A stretch of DNA of 64,000 nt from Terriglobia bacterium (GTDB taxonomy: Bacteria > Acidobacteriota > Terriglobia > Terriglobales > Acidobacteriaceae): the NCBI GenBank assembly GCA_020073165.1, contig JAIQFP010000016.1, positions 32,497 through 96,496 on the forward strand, given 5' to 3'. The translations under genes and the position numbers were made by a program. The notes below the pieces were generated by a model, which worked only from the letters and a program-made list of their open reading frames with translations, did not search any database and had not been told where the DNA came from. Below, in pieces: positions 32,406 to 42,000 of this stretch. Position 1 is the first letter of the stretch, and every line of letters begins with the position of its first letter.

Positions 32406-34193
32406 ACTTTCCGCCACCACAAATTTCTGCGATGGCAGCAGGGAATCGACCCGTGTCTTTTGGTAGGAAGGCACAAACAGAAAAACCCGAGTCCCGGAGT
32501 TCCACTCCCGCAGCAAGTCAGAATCGTCCCAATAGATTTTAGGAGCATCCGGATAGGTCGATCCAAACCACATGGATGTGGTCCGGCCATTCACCAGGTT
32601 GATAGGACGCCGGAGATAAAACAGCAGCGACGATCCGAAAGCCTGGTCGCCGTAGATGGCCACTTCATCTCCCGGGCGGGACTCTTGCGCGATGCGCTCC
32701 GCCAGGTTCTTGGAGGAGAGATAGGGCGTGAAGCGCCCCAGGGCGATCTGGGCGGCGATCAGGAAAAGACCCATCGTCAGGGCGGTCGCCCAGGTGGCCG
32801 CGAAGTGCTTGCGGCGGGCCCGCAACCATAAGGCGATCGCAGGACCCACGAGCAGGGCGAATGCTGCCAGGGCTGCCGGCAAGCGCAGCGCGGCAAAAGA
32901 CTCCCCGGTCAGGTCCATGATGTGCGACATGGACAGCGTGTCTTCCGACAAGCTGTGCCGGGCCAGCACCGTGCTGATGTCCGGCACAAACGGCAGGTTC
33001 CGCGAGGACCAGAGCCCAGCGATCAATGTCCCTCCGGCGACGAGGGACAGCAGGGTCATCGCGGCTGCGCTGGAGAGCAGCCAGGACCGCCTCTCCGAGA
33101 ATTCTTCCTGTGAAATGGCCGCCGCCAACAGGAGCAGAACCGGCAGGTAGGCCGGTAGCGTGTAGTACTCCTGGTTGGTGGAAAAGGCGAAGAAGGTTAA
33201 GACTATGCCAGCCCAGATCCAGCAAAGCAGGCGCGTACGTGAGCCGAAGCTGGACTCAGTCCTGGAAGGGCCCAGGTCGCGCCGTAGGTTCCGCAAGGCC
33301 AGTGGCAGATAAATGCTCCAGGGAAAAAGCCAGACCAGGTGCAGACTCCAGTACAGTCCGGCGGGGACCTTGTTGTAATCCTTGGGATAGCGCTCGCCGA
33401 GAAAGCGGAGAAAGTGCTCATTCACGAAGTAGAACCAGAAGAAGTGGGCGTTTCGGAAACCCGCCAGCAGGTGCCAGGGAGCGGCAATCGCCAAAAACAG
33501 CAAGAATCCGGTGGGCAAGTGGAATTCCCGCCAGCGACGCCAGTCGCCGGTCAAGAGCGCAAACACCACCGCGGTCAGGCCGACGAACACCAGGGCCACG
33601 AGCCCCTTGGTGAGCACGGCCAACGCCAGGCACGCATAGCCGGCGTACCAGAGCGCAGCACGGTGGGGACGCTCCAGCGCCCGCAGAAAGAAATAGAAAC
33701 AGGCGGCGATCAGCAGGCTCAGAATGGCCTCGGGAATGAGGACGCGAGTGAACAGGTAGTAGCCCGCGGCCGTGGAAACAAATAGTCCCGCATAAACTCC
33801 CGCGCGGCTCCCAAAAGCCTGCCGGGCCCAACTCGCAGCCAGCCATACCAGCAGGAACATGGCCACGACGGTGGGGACGCGCGTGGCGAACTCGGTTACT
33901 CCGAAGATGCGGTAGCTGAACGTCACCAGCCAGTAGAGCAGGGGAGCTTTCTCGAGATAGCGCACCCCGTTCACGTGCAGTGTGACGTAGTCGCCGCTGA
34001 CCAGCATCTCGCGGGCGGCTTCCGCATGGGTAGAGTCGGCGTCGTCCTGCAGCGCGGGAAGGAATGCCCCACCCAGATAAACCACTGCGCAGAGCAGAAA
34101 CGCGGCAAGCCATGAGGCCCATGCCACCGGGGCAGCTTCTGCAGATCGGTGCGGAGCGGTCTCAGCAGGCGCTTGGAACGTAGTGGTCTGCAT
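32373..34193 (-). CDS. ArnT/PMT-type GT-C glycosyltransferase
   Basis: 606 residues, twelve or so membrane spans. The first periplasmic loop carries the acidic LPALQDDADSTHAEAAREML segment (Asp-Asp), followed by YLEKAPLLYWL, the pattern of ArnT and bacterial protein mannosyltransferases that use polyprenyl-phosphate sugars. The acceptor may be lipid A, hopanoid or protein; the convergent HpnI gene makes a lipid acceptor attractive, but that is inference. Confidence 0.85.
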   Translation of the reverse strand: MQTTTFQAPAETAPHRSAEAAPVAWASWLAAFLLCAVVYLGGAFLPALQDDADSTHAEAAREMLVSGDYVTLHVNGVRYLEKAPLLYWLVTFSYRIFGVTEFATRVPTVVAMFLLVWLAASWARQAFGSRAGVYAGLFVSTAAGYYLFTRVLIPEAILSLLIAACFYFFLRALERPHRAALWYAGYACLALAVLTKGLVALVFVGLTAVVFALLTGDWRRWREFHLPTGFLLFLAIAAPWHLLAGFRNAHFFWFYFVNEHFLRFLGERYPKDYNKVPAGLYWSLHLVWLFPWSIYLPLALRNLRRDLGPSRTESSFGSRTRLLCWIWAGIVLTFFAFSTNQEYYTLPAYLPVLLLLAAAISQEEFSERRSWLLSSAAAMTLLSLVAGGTLIAGLWSSRNLPFVPDISTVLARHSLSEDTLSMSHIMDLTGESFAALRLPAALAAFALLVGPAIALWLRARRKHFAATWATALTMGLFLIAAQIALGRFTPYLSSKNLAERIAQESRPGDEVAIYGDQAFGSSLLFYLRRPINLVNGRTTSMWFGSTYPDAPKIYWDDSDLLREWNSGTRVFLFVPSYQKTRVDSLLPSQKFVVAESSGKMVYSNRR

Positions 34194-34402
34194 TATGGGT
34201 CGGTGAAGTCAGTATAAAACAAGGTAAGCGCCAGTAGGGCTAAACGGCGGACGATGACAACCTCCCGGGAGGGAACGTGCGGTCAGCCGGGTCTCGGGGA
34301 GGGCGTAATGTGCGCAACGGAACAGTCTTCAGTTTGCCGCCGCCCGCCTCGCCAAAACAACAAATTCCCTCCCGACCTTGCACTTGGGGCCGTTTTCCCG
34401 TG

Positions 34403-34855
34403 TCAGACCGCGGACAATTCGTGCGTCACGGCTTCCAGCTTGGCGGTCATCTTGATCGGCACTTTCAGCGCGTGCGAAATCGGGCACCGGGCCCTGGCGC
34501 CTCGGATCGCTCTGTGAAACTTCTCCTCATCCATTTCCGGGATGCCAGCGCTGATCTGTAACTGGATGCTGGTGATCTCCCAGCGTCCCTTCTTCTCTTC
34601 CAGCGTCAGCACGGATTCGGTTTTTACATGGTCGGGCTTGAGGCCAACCTTCACACTCTCCCGCGCCACCATCAACGATATGCAGGAAGCCACGGCAGCG
34701 GCCAGCATTTCCGACGGGCTGGTGCAGGGGTCGCCGCCCGTGCTCGTGCCGGCAGCGGCATACAGGGCGTTGGAGATAACCCCACTGGAGGTTGAAACCA
34801 GGCCTTCCCCAATGACTGGACTGCCCTTCCAGATGGCAACTGCGCTGCGAATCAT
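34403..34855 (-). CDS. OsmC/Ohr-family peroxiredoxin-like protein
   Basis: 150 residues; AGGAGGTG precedes ATG 34855. The two redox Cys are in AAVASCISLM and ARCPISHAL, the paired arrangement of the OsmC group that reduces organic hydroperoxides. The middle SPSEMLAAAVASC segment is typical for the OsmC branch. It is likely cytoplasmic and part of oxidative stress defence. No regulator gene adjoins it. Confidence 0.88.
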   Translation of the reverse strand: MIRSAVAIWKGSPVIGEGLVSTSSGVISNALYAAAGTSTGGDPCTSPSEMLAAAVASCISLMVARESVKVGLKPDHVKTESVLTLEEKKGRWEITSIQLQISAGIPEMDEEKFHRAIRGARARCPISHALKVPIKMTAKLEAVTHELSAV

Positions 34856-35225
34856 GGAGCACCTCCTGGGTACACCTCTTTTTTACCTCAGCAAGGCACC
34901 TTGAAGCTGTGCCGGCGGAGACATGGGTGTGTGTCAGAGGCCCATTTTGGAAATGCAGAGGAATACGCCAAAATTGCCGGGTTTCCCGACAGAAACGGTG
35001 GATCCTCAGGGCTGCCGACTCACCGTCCTCGGGCAGAACACTTCCGTAACCGGCTCATCAGTAGAGCCCAACTAATTTAGTATCGCTAAGTTGCTTTATC
35101 TGTTATGGTAGAAGTGCGTTTGAAGTGGATCGGTCGTCAGCAGCTTCTTGCCAACCAGCTAGTACCTGCCCAGCACCTCCGACTTCTACCAGCGTAAATC
35201 AATCGAAAGGTTACACAACAAGAAC
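34856..35225 (+). other. long gene-free region holding the cold-shock gene leader
   Basis: No coding region here. The part nearest the downstream cspA-like gene (about 35090-35225) is probably its untranslated leader, which is long in most cold-shock genes and controls stability at low temperature. An extended -10-like TGTTATGGT at about 35099 is the only promoter hint; no good -35 box is seen with it. Confidence 0.35.
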
Positions 35226-35426
35226 ATGGAACAAGGAACAGTAAAGTGGTTTAACGACGCAAAGGGTTACGGCTTCATCAGCCGCCAGACTGGCGAAGAC
35301 GTATTTGTGCATTTCTCAGCCATCCAGGCGGGCGGCTTCCGCAGCCTGCAGGAAGGCCAGAGCGTCGAGTTTGAAGTCACCAAAGGTCCCAAGGGCTGGC
35401 AGGCTGAAAACGTCCGGCCGCTGTAA
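35226..35426 (+). CDS. CspA-family cold-shock protein
   Basis: 66 residues, a single cold-shock domain. The nucleic-acid-binding motifs KGYGFISR (RNP1) and VFVHFSAI (RNP2) are intact, with the usual [11 protein letters not shown] start. It binds single-stranded RNA or DNA and can melt RNA structure. A 6-bp hairpin (35417-35431) overlaps the stop codon and a second one follows (35441-35457), which may end transcription, though no T tract is present. Confidence 0.95.
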   Translation: MEQGTVKWFNDAKGYGFISRQTGEDVFVHFSAIQAGGFRSLQEGQSVEFEVTKGPKGWQAENVRPL

Positions 35427-35531
35427 GCGGCTGTAGTTTGCCCGCGTGGCGTGCGGGAGATTCTGCAGAACAGAATCAGGTCCAGAGGCGGACTCCTACT
35501 TCCAGTGCTAAACTATTAGCTGGCGTTCATC

Positions 35532-35693
35532 ATGACCATGATGTTCGCAGCGGGTGTAGCGCTGATCATTATAGGGTCCGCCAAAGATCCCAGGAACGCA
35601 GATCGTGGGAGGGGTGTCTGCCGCCGAAGCAGTGCAACCGGCCCGTCGCTAGCACAAATGGTCCTTATTCGCGAGCCTCGATCGAGGGTGTGA
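35532..35693 (+). CDS. possible 53-residue membrane peptide
   Basis: ATG 35532 to TGA 35691-35693, whose last base starts the next gene (TGATG overlap). The first 15 residues (MTMMFAAGVALIIIG) are hydrophobic; the rest is basic. No ribosome site is seen upstream. The stop/start overlap is the only support, so this is tentative. Confidence 0.25.
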   Translation: MTMMFAAGVALIIIGSAKDPRNADRGRGVCRRSSATGPSLAQMVLIREPRSRV

Positions 35694-35956
35694 TGCGCGA
35701 CGAATCCAAAGCCTCCTACGCAGTCATCCGTTACAACCAGCGCACCTATGTCTCCGGTGGAGTGATGGCCATTGTGAAGGGCCGTGAAAGCGCGGAAAGC
35801 ACCGTCCGCCAGTTTGAAGCTGGGCAGAGTTCAAGCGATCGCCAGGAGGGTTGGCGCTATTTCCTGGAGATGACTGACCTGAAGCCCGGTATGGATCCAA
35901 AAGAAGCGACCGACCTCCGGCAGGCCCGCCTCGACGTGCGAGAATCCCAGAATTAG
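35693..35956 (+). CDS. hypothetical 87-residue protein
   Basis: ATG 35693 with GAGGGTG just upstream. The product MRDESKASYAVIRYNQ... is soluble and mixed alpha/beta in appearance, with a basic middle (KGRESAESTVRQFEAG) that could contact nucleic acid. An open frame reaches back to 35438 but has no site and an unlike composition. No family recognised. It lies 138 bases before the FG-GAP gene. Confidence 0.5.
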   Translation: MRDESKASYAVIRYNQRTYVSGGVMAIVKGRESAESTVRQFEAGQSSSDRQEGWRYFLEMTDLKPGMDPKEATDLRQARLDVRESQN

Positions 35957-36094
35957 AACGCTTCGGAACGTTTTCCCTCCAGTTCTCCCGCCGTTTAGCT
36001 GTCCGAGCATCATTCCCCACTTGCCTGGACTTCCGTTCTGAGGCAACATTCCAACCCGCCAGCCGGGGCGAAGTCCGCTTCACGGAGGGATGCT

Positions 36095-38365
36095 ATGGCA
36101 GCCAATCGCTGTCCTCTTGCCGCATGGCCATCCGCACTCAGCGTATCGATCTGCATGGCGTTGCTATTTGCTTTTTCCGCACGCGCCAGCGCGCAGGCTT
36201 GTTTCATCTCCGCACCCAGCATCGTGACTGGTCAACACCCCAAATCGGTCGCGGTCGCCGACTTCAACGGAGATGGCAAGCTTGATTTTGCCACCGCCGA
36301 TCCGCCAGTCGGCGGGAACCTAGGCGTCTCTGTCGTGCTGGGTAACGGCAACGGTACTTTCCGGCCACCCCTGCCGGTTCTCGTCGGTTTCCAGCCCTCG
36401 TTCGTGAACGTGGGCGACTTCAACCACGACGGCAATCCTGACTTGGTGGTCGGCGATCTCACCTATTGTGTTGCCAGCGTGATCTACATTCTCTTAGGCA
36501 ACGGAGACGGCACGTTCCAGCCCCCGGTTAGCTACGCCGTCGACAAAGCCGGCCTCCTCCTCTCCATCGCGGTGGCGGACTTGAATGGCGATGGAGTTGA
36601 GGATCTGGCCGTGATCAATTCCTGCAGCGCCGATGTGAGTGTTTTGTTGGGGAAAGGCGATGGCACTTTTCTCAAGGCAGTGAACTACGGCGTGTTGTCC
36701 CCTGCGTCGATAGCCACGGCAGATGTCGATGGTGATGGCCGCCTCGACCTGGCGGTGGCAAGTGGCAGCGGCGATATCAGTATCCTCAAGGGCAATGGGG
36801 ACGGTACATTCCAGGCGGCCACCAGCTTCAACATCGGATCAGCTCTCATCCCGACCGCAATCGCAGCCGCCGATCTAAATCACGACGGGCATACGGACCT
36901 CGTGGTAGCCAACACCTACGGCGGCTCCTTCAACTTCGGTACTGCCGACGTGCTGCTGGGCAATGGCGACGGTTCGTTTCAGGCGCCGGTCAGCTACGAT
37001 TCCGGGGAAAATTCCGAAGCCATTGTGATTGCCGATCTCAACGGCGACCGGATTCCGGACCTTGCCCTGGCCACGCTCAACACCGACGGCGTCAATATCC
37101 TGCTGGGCAACGGCGATGGCGGCTTCCGCTACGGCGGACAATTCACCGCGGGCGATGGCTCAATGTCCATCGCTTCCGGCGACTTCAACCGCGATGGCGC
37201 GCTCGATCTGGTCGTGGCCAACAACGGAATCGGCACCACTTTTAACGGCAATGTCTCTCCCGGCAACGTCAGCCTGTTGTTGGGCAATGGCGACGGCACC
37301 TTCCAGTCCGGACAGAACACGGTGGCGGGTCGCGAGCCCACTTCGGTTGCGGCAGCGGACCTCAATGGCGATGGCAAAGCCGATCTGGCGGTGGTGGATT
37401 TCAATGGCGCCCTGAACATCTTCCTCGGCAGGGGCGACGGCAGCTTCGATAACGGTTCCACCTACGAGGCGGGTACCATCCTCACCTCCGTGGTGAGTGG
37501 AGATTTCAATCATGACGGCAGGATGGACCTGGTCACCGCCACGTTGCACACCAATGGGATTGGGGTCTTCCTCGGAAACGGCGACGGTACATTCCAGAAA
37601 TCAGCCGTGTATCACGCCGGTACCAACCCGCGGTCCATCGCCGTCGGCGATTTCAACGGCGATGGCAATCTCGATCTCGCGGTGGCAGATGAAGTGAGAG
37701 GCTCACCAGGAAACGTCAGCATTCTGTTGGGCAATTCTGATGGGACCTTCCAGCCGTTGGTGGCCTATGCCGCGGGATTCCGTCCGAAGTCTGTCGCAGT
37801 GGGCGACTTTAACGGCGATGGCAAACTGGATCTCGCCGTCGCCAACTTCACCAGTCACAACGTTAGCGTACTTCTGGGCAACGGGAACGGCACGTTCCGA
37901 ACGGCAGTGAACTACCTCACGGGCCGTGAACCCCGGTCCGTCGCGGTGGGTGATTTCAACGGCGATGGCAAACTGGACTTGGTGGTAGCGAATTCCGGTA
38001 CCAGCAAGGTGACGGTATTCCTCGGCAATGGCGACGGCACCTTCCAGAAGGCGGTTCGTTATGCCGCAGGGCACGCTCCCAACTTCATTGCAGTGGCGGA
38101 CTTCAACGGCGATGGGCGGCAAGACCTGGTGGTGACCATTTCCTACACCGCTTCCCACGGAAACGGCAGTGTGGCGGTGCTGCTGGGCAATGGCGACGGC
38201 ACGTTCCAGTTCCCAACGTACTATGGCACCGGATTGCTGCCAAGATCGGCAGCCGTGGCCGACTTCAACGGCGACGGAGCCCCCGACGTGGCCATTGGCA
38301 ACTACACCAGTAACAATGTGACCGTTTTGTTGAACCGTCGTGAAGGAAGAGGCAAGGCGCGGTGA
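36095..38365 (+). CDS. secreted FG-GAP/VCBS repeat protein with 14 repeats
   Basis: 756 residues. Signal peptide to about residue 35 (...FAFSARASA), then fourteen repeats of about 50 residues, each with a calcium-binding DFNGDGKLDLAVAN-type loop, forming two seven-bladed propellers if folded as in integrin-like proteins. DxNxDGxxD is well kept in most repeats; the sixth has DLNGDRIPD. No membrane anchor or enzyme domain follows. It is probably a surface or extracellular binding protein. The nearly identical units in the last five repeats suggest recent duplication. Confidence 0.88.
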   Translation: MAANRCPLAAWPSALSVSICMALLFAFSARASAQACFISAPSIVTGQHPKSVAVADFNGDGKLDFATADPPVGGNLGVSVVLGNGNGTFRPPLPVLVGFQPSFVNVGDFNHDGNPDLVVGDLTYCVASVIYILLGNGDGTFQPPVSYAVDKAGLLLSIAVADLNGDGVEDLAVINSCSADVSVLLGKGDGTFLKAVNYGVLSPASIATADVDGDGRLDLAVASGSGDISILKGNGDGTFQAATSFNIGSALIPTAIAAADLNHDGHTDLVVANTYGGSFNFGTADVLLGNGDGSFQAPVSYDSGENSEAIVIADLNGDRIPDLALATLNTDGVNILLGNGDGGFRYGGQFTAGDGSMSIASGDFNRDGALDLVVANNGIGTTFNGNVSPGNVSLLLGNGDGTFQSGQNTVAGREPTSVAAADLNGDGKADLAVVDFNGALNIFLGRGDGSFDNGSTYEAGTILTSVVSGDFNHDGRMDLVTATLHTNGIGVFLGNGDGTFQKSAVYHAGTNPRSIAVGDFNGDGNLDLAVADEVRGSPGNVSILLGNSDGTFQPLVAYAAGFRPKSVAVGDFNGDGKLDLAVANFTSHNVSVLLGNGNGTFRTAVNYLTGREPRSVAVGDFNGDGKLDLVVANSGTSKVTVFLGNGDGTFQKAVRYAAGHAPNFIAVADFNGDGRQDLVVTISYTASHGNGSVAVLLGNGDGTFQFPTYYGTGLLPRSAAVADFNGDGAPDVAIGNYTSNNVTVLLNRREGRGKAR

Positions 38366-38406
38366 ATTGATCGGACAGCCGGCGGATCACCAGCGATACA
38401 GACGAC

Positions 38407-38733
38407 CTAGTTTACCGGCGGCGTGCTATAGATCGGTCTGCCCGGCAGCGGATTGCCCCAGATGCACTTGCTGGCCTCCAGGTTCTCCAGGCCAACCTCA
38501 TTGTTGGCCAGGCCTCCAACCCAGACCACACGAAACCGTCCTCGCCTGCCGCGGTGTTGCACCTCGACCACCGATGCCGGTTCCACCATGGGCGGAATGT
38601 CCTCCAGGCGGGCGCCCCGCATACTGACGTCGTGGGTGAAGACCGTCTGCTTGAAGGGATGGCCGGTGTTGTCCACCCCATTGAGTTGTACTTTCAGCCG
38701 GACAAGATGACGGGTATCGAGCTGGCTGGCCAT
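38407..38733 (-). CDS. PilZ-domain protein
   Basis: 108 residues from ATG 38733, with GAGGTG upstream; a longer frame to 38799 is not supported. The cyclic di-GMP-binding pattern is present: RHLVR (RxxxR) near the N-terminus and DVSMRG (DxSxxG) about 30 residues later. The beta-barrel continues with VVEVQHRGRRGRFRVVWVG. It would pass a cyclic di-GMP signal on to a partner protein. It converges on the FG-GAP gene. Confidence 0.78.
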   Translation of the reverse strand: MASQLDTRHLVRLKVQLNGVDNTGHPFKQTVFTHDVSMRGARLEDIPPMVEPASVVEVQHRGRRGRFRVVWVGGLANNEVGLENLEASKCIWGNPLPGRPIYSTPPVN

Positions 38734-39013
38734 AGAAATCACCTCATCCTGATAATCCTCTCCCTGATACTGTAGCGCGCTGGCGGGGCGAGAAAGCATG
38801 ACGGAGGTGCAAAGCTGCCCACGTACCTTGGAGCGACACTCAATCGCGAGAAAGCCAATATTTATGCGCCTTTTGGGGATGGCACATTGGTGGGCTGCTC
38901 TGGCACATCGGTGCTATTCCCAACCTGGAGGGGAGGATTTAGTGTCGTAAGTGAGCAGTTCTGGGGGAGGGCTGCCCGGGCGTCCGCGGACTCGAAAGAG
39001 TCGGGACGCCTGT

Positions 39014-42000
39014 TTAATTGTTGGCCACGGTCAGAGTCACCTGCGTGCTATGCGAGAGCGAACCGGACACCGCGTTCACTGTGATTGTGTAGGTACCACT
39101 CGCGGTCGGGGTTAGCACGGTCACACCCGCCGAACCTGACTTGCTCGCATCGGCCTGCGACACGGCACTTACCGTGACGTTGGCGGGGCTAGGCACCGAA
39201 CCCGGCGCCGCATAAAGCCCACTGGCGTCCACCGTGCCGTGGGTCGCGTCGCCCCCAGCCACACCATTCACGTTCCAGGTAACGGCTGTGTTGCTCAAGC
39301 CGCTCACGGATGCCGTGAACTGCTTCGTTTGTCCTGGGAACAAAGACGCTGATGGCGGACTGACAGACACTCTGGCTGCCGGCGGGCCAGGAGAGCTGTT
39401 GCCACCGCCCCCGCAAGCCAGCAAGATCCCGGTCAGGACCAGCAGCAATGCAAGTCCAACCATGTGGTATTTGCGTCGAACCTGCGATTTTCCACCAAAG
39501 CCGGCCAGCACCAGGCCAAGCACCGAAATGCCGAACGGGAGCAGCAGGCGGTTGGTGCGAGCCAGGCGGCGCAGTTGTGGTGCATTCGGTCCGACGGTAG
39601 CGATGCTCAGCGTTACCACGGTTGCGCCGCTACCCGCGGAAATCTGTGGCGGCGCAAAGGAGCAACTGGTGAGCGCCGGCAGCCCCGAGCAGGTGTAATT
39701 GATGTTGTTCGGGAAAGTCGCAGCTCCGACCGGCGTGAAGTCCAAGTCGTACATCGCGGTCTGCCCCGCGAGCACGGTTTGCGATCCGGAGGTATCGCTG
39801 AAGCTGAAATCCGCGTTGGCCGTCAGCGACACCGGCACACTGTGCGTGGTGGCGCTTCCATCGGTGCCCACGCCGGTGATGTTGAAGTTGTACGTTGCCG
39901 CCGTGCCGCTGGCGACCGTCACGCTAAATGCTGCGCCCCCGGCGGTGGGGGTCGCGCTGGTTGGAGTGCACGTCGGCGGCGCGCCTGCACCGCAAGTGAT
40001 GTTGACCAGACTGCCGTACCCGTTGAAGGCAGTCAGTGTTCCGTTGAAGGTTGTCTGGACATTGACGGTGGTGGACAGCGAAGGATTGCTGATGGCAAGT
40101 ACGTAGTCGGCCAGTGCCGTCACCGTGAGGGACAGGGCCTGCGTCTTGGGTCCCGGCGCTCCCGCGGTATTCGCCGAGATGGTCACTGGGAACGTACCGG
40201 TGGAGGTACTGGTGGTTGTACTGATTGTCAGCGTAACCGTCACGGGATTACCAGACGTGGGGCTCACGGAGCTCGAAGGCGAAAAGTTGCACGCCGCCCC
40301 CGACGGCAACCCGCTACACGAGAGCGTGACCGTGCCGCTGAATGATCCCGATGCCGTTGCCTGGAACGTAACCGGATCGGAAGTATTGGGCCGGTTTACC
40401 GTGATACTTCCCGGCGACGGTGCCGTCAGATTGAAATCCACGACGTGCAGGGTCAGAGGCGCATCATGGGTCGTGGTGTTGCTGTCTGAACCCACACCGT
40501 GCGCGTTGAACGCATAGTCGCCCACCGCGCCCCCGGCAGTCACCGTGAAGCTCGCACCCGACACCGTCGGCGTCAACTGCGTGGGGTTCATAGTACATGT
40601 GCCGGGGACCGTGCCGGTGCAACTTAGCGTTACCTGGCTGTTGTACCCATTCAAGGCCGTCAGCGTGCCATCATAGGTGGCCGTCTGGGTGGGGAAGATA
40701 GTCTGCGTTGCAGCGGAAAATCCAATCTGGAAGTCCGGCGTCGCCAGCAGATTGAACTGCCACACCCCACGCCCATAGGTGGACGCCCGCAGCATCTTGG
40801 TTCCCGCGGAATTGAAGATGCGAAGCGCCGTGACCGAAACGTTGGGGAGATATCCTGCTATCCCGCTGCTGGGCGCGGGGCCCACTTCTGTCCAGCTTGC
40901 GCTCGCGGTACTGCTGGAGAACACACCCACGTCGGTGGCCGCGTACACGGTTCCCGTGGTCGGGGTCGAGCCTGGATCAACCACAATCGCATTCGCCGGT
41001 GAATCCGGCAACATGCCAAGGCCTGTGCCGGTGAAATCAGTCCAGGTTGCGCCCGCATTGGTCGTCTTCCAGACGTGCGAGACGTGGAATCCCATGACGG
41101 TTACGTAGGCGGTCTGGCCAGTCGAGTCAGAAGTGTCGATGGCGACACCCGACACAGGAAAGTGGCTGGGGTTGATCGAACCGGTGCGGTCGAGCCAGGT
41201 ATTAGTGCCGCCACTGGAGTTGGTGCTTACCCAAATGTGGCCGCCGGTGGTTACGGTGGGGCCAAATCCGTCGGTGCCGGCATAAATCACGTTGGAGAAC
41301 CCGTTCCCTCCCTTGGGGCCGCCGGCGGCCAGAGACCGTACCAGATTCACTTCACCGCCGGTGCAGCCGCCCGTAGGTGAGCCGGTTTCGAAATTCACGC
41401 TGAGCTGCGTAAGGCTTCCGCCGGTACCGGGCCCGCGCCACACGCGGCAGGTGCCCACGATCAGCTCGCTCGCCACGACCTGCGGATCAAGAACGTAAGG
41501 TGTATAGAAGGCGCCATGGTCACCCCCCACGTTGGCAGACTGCACCACGAGCGAAAAGTCCCCGGTGTGACAGGCGCTTCCCTGGGTGCATCTCTGAATG
41601 GACACATCCGTGTTGGCGGTAAACCATTCGTTGACGCTGTTGGGATTGATTTCGTTATAGCCACCGTCGCCCGCGTTTACGTTCAGCCAACTGCTGCTGC
41701 TCTGGGACGTAGCGGTCGCCGGCGAACCGTTGTCTTGTGTGCCCCCAAGGATAGTGTTGAGGTTGCTGGGGTGCTGCGAGAAGGAAACAAACTGGGTCAT
41801 CGATCCCAGCGTCTGGTTCAGACTGTCGAACTGGTTGCTCATTCCGCACGTGCCGGTAGTCAAACCGGTGTAGCCATCGAGCGCCCGGTAGATGCCGCCA
41901 TCGTTGGCGAAGTACATGATGTCCTTGCCATTGGCGATCATGAAATCGACATCGTGCTGGTCGGGGTGAACCTTGGCGATGGCACTGCAACCGTAGACGT

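Noticed and set aside
36240..38330. CRISPR-like regular repeats
   Set aside because: The periodic segments are coding FG-GAP units with variable spacing inside one open frame, not direct repeats with spacers.
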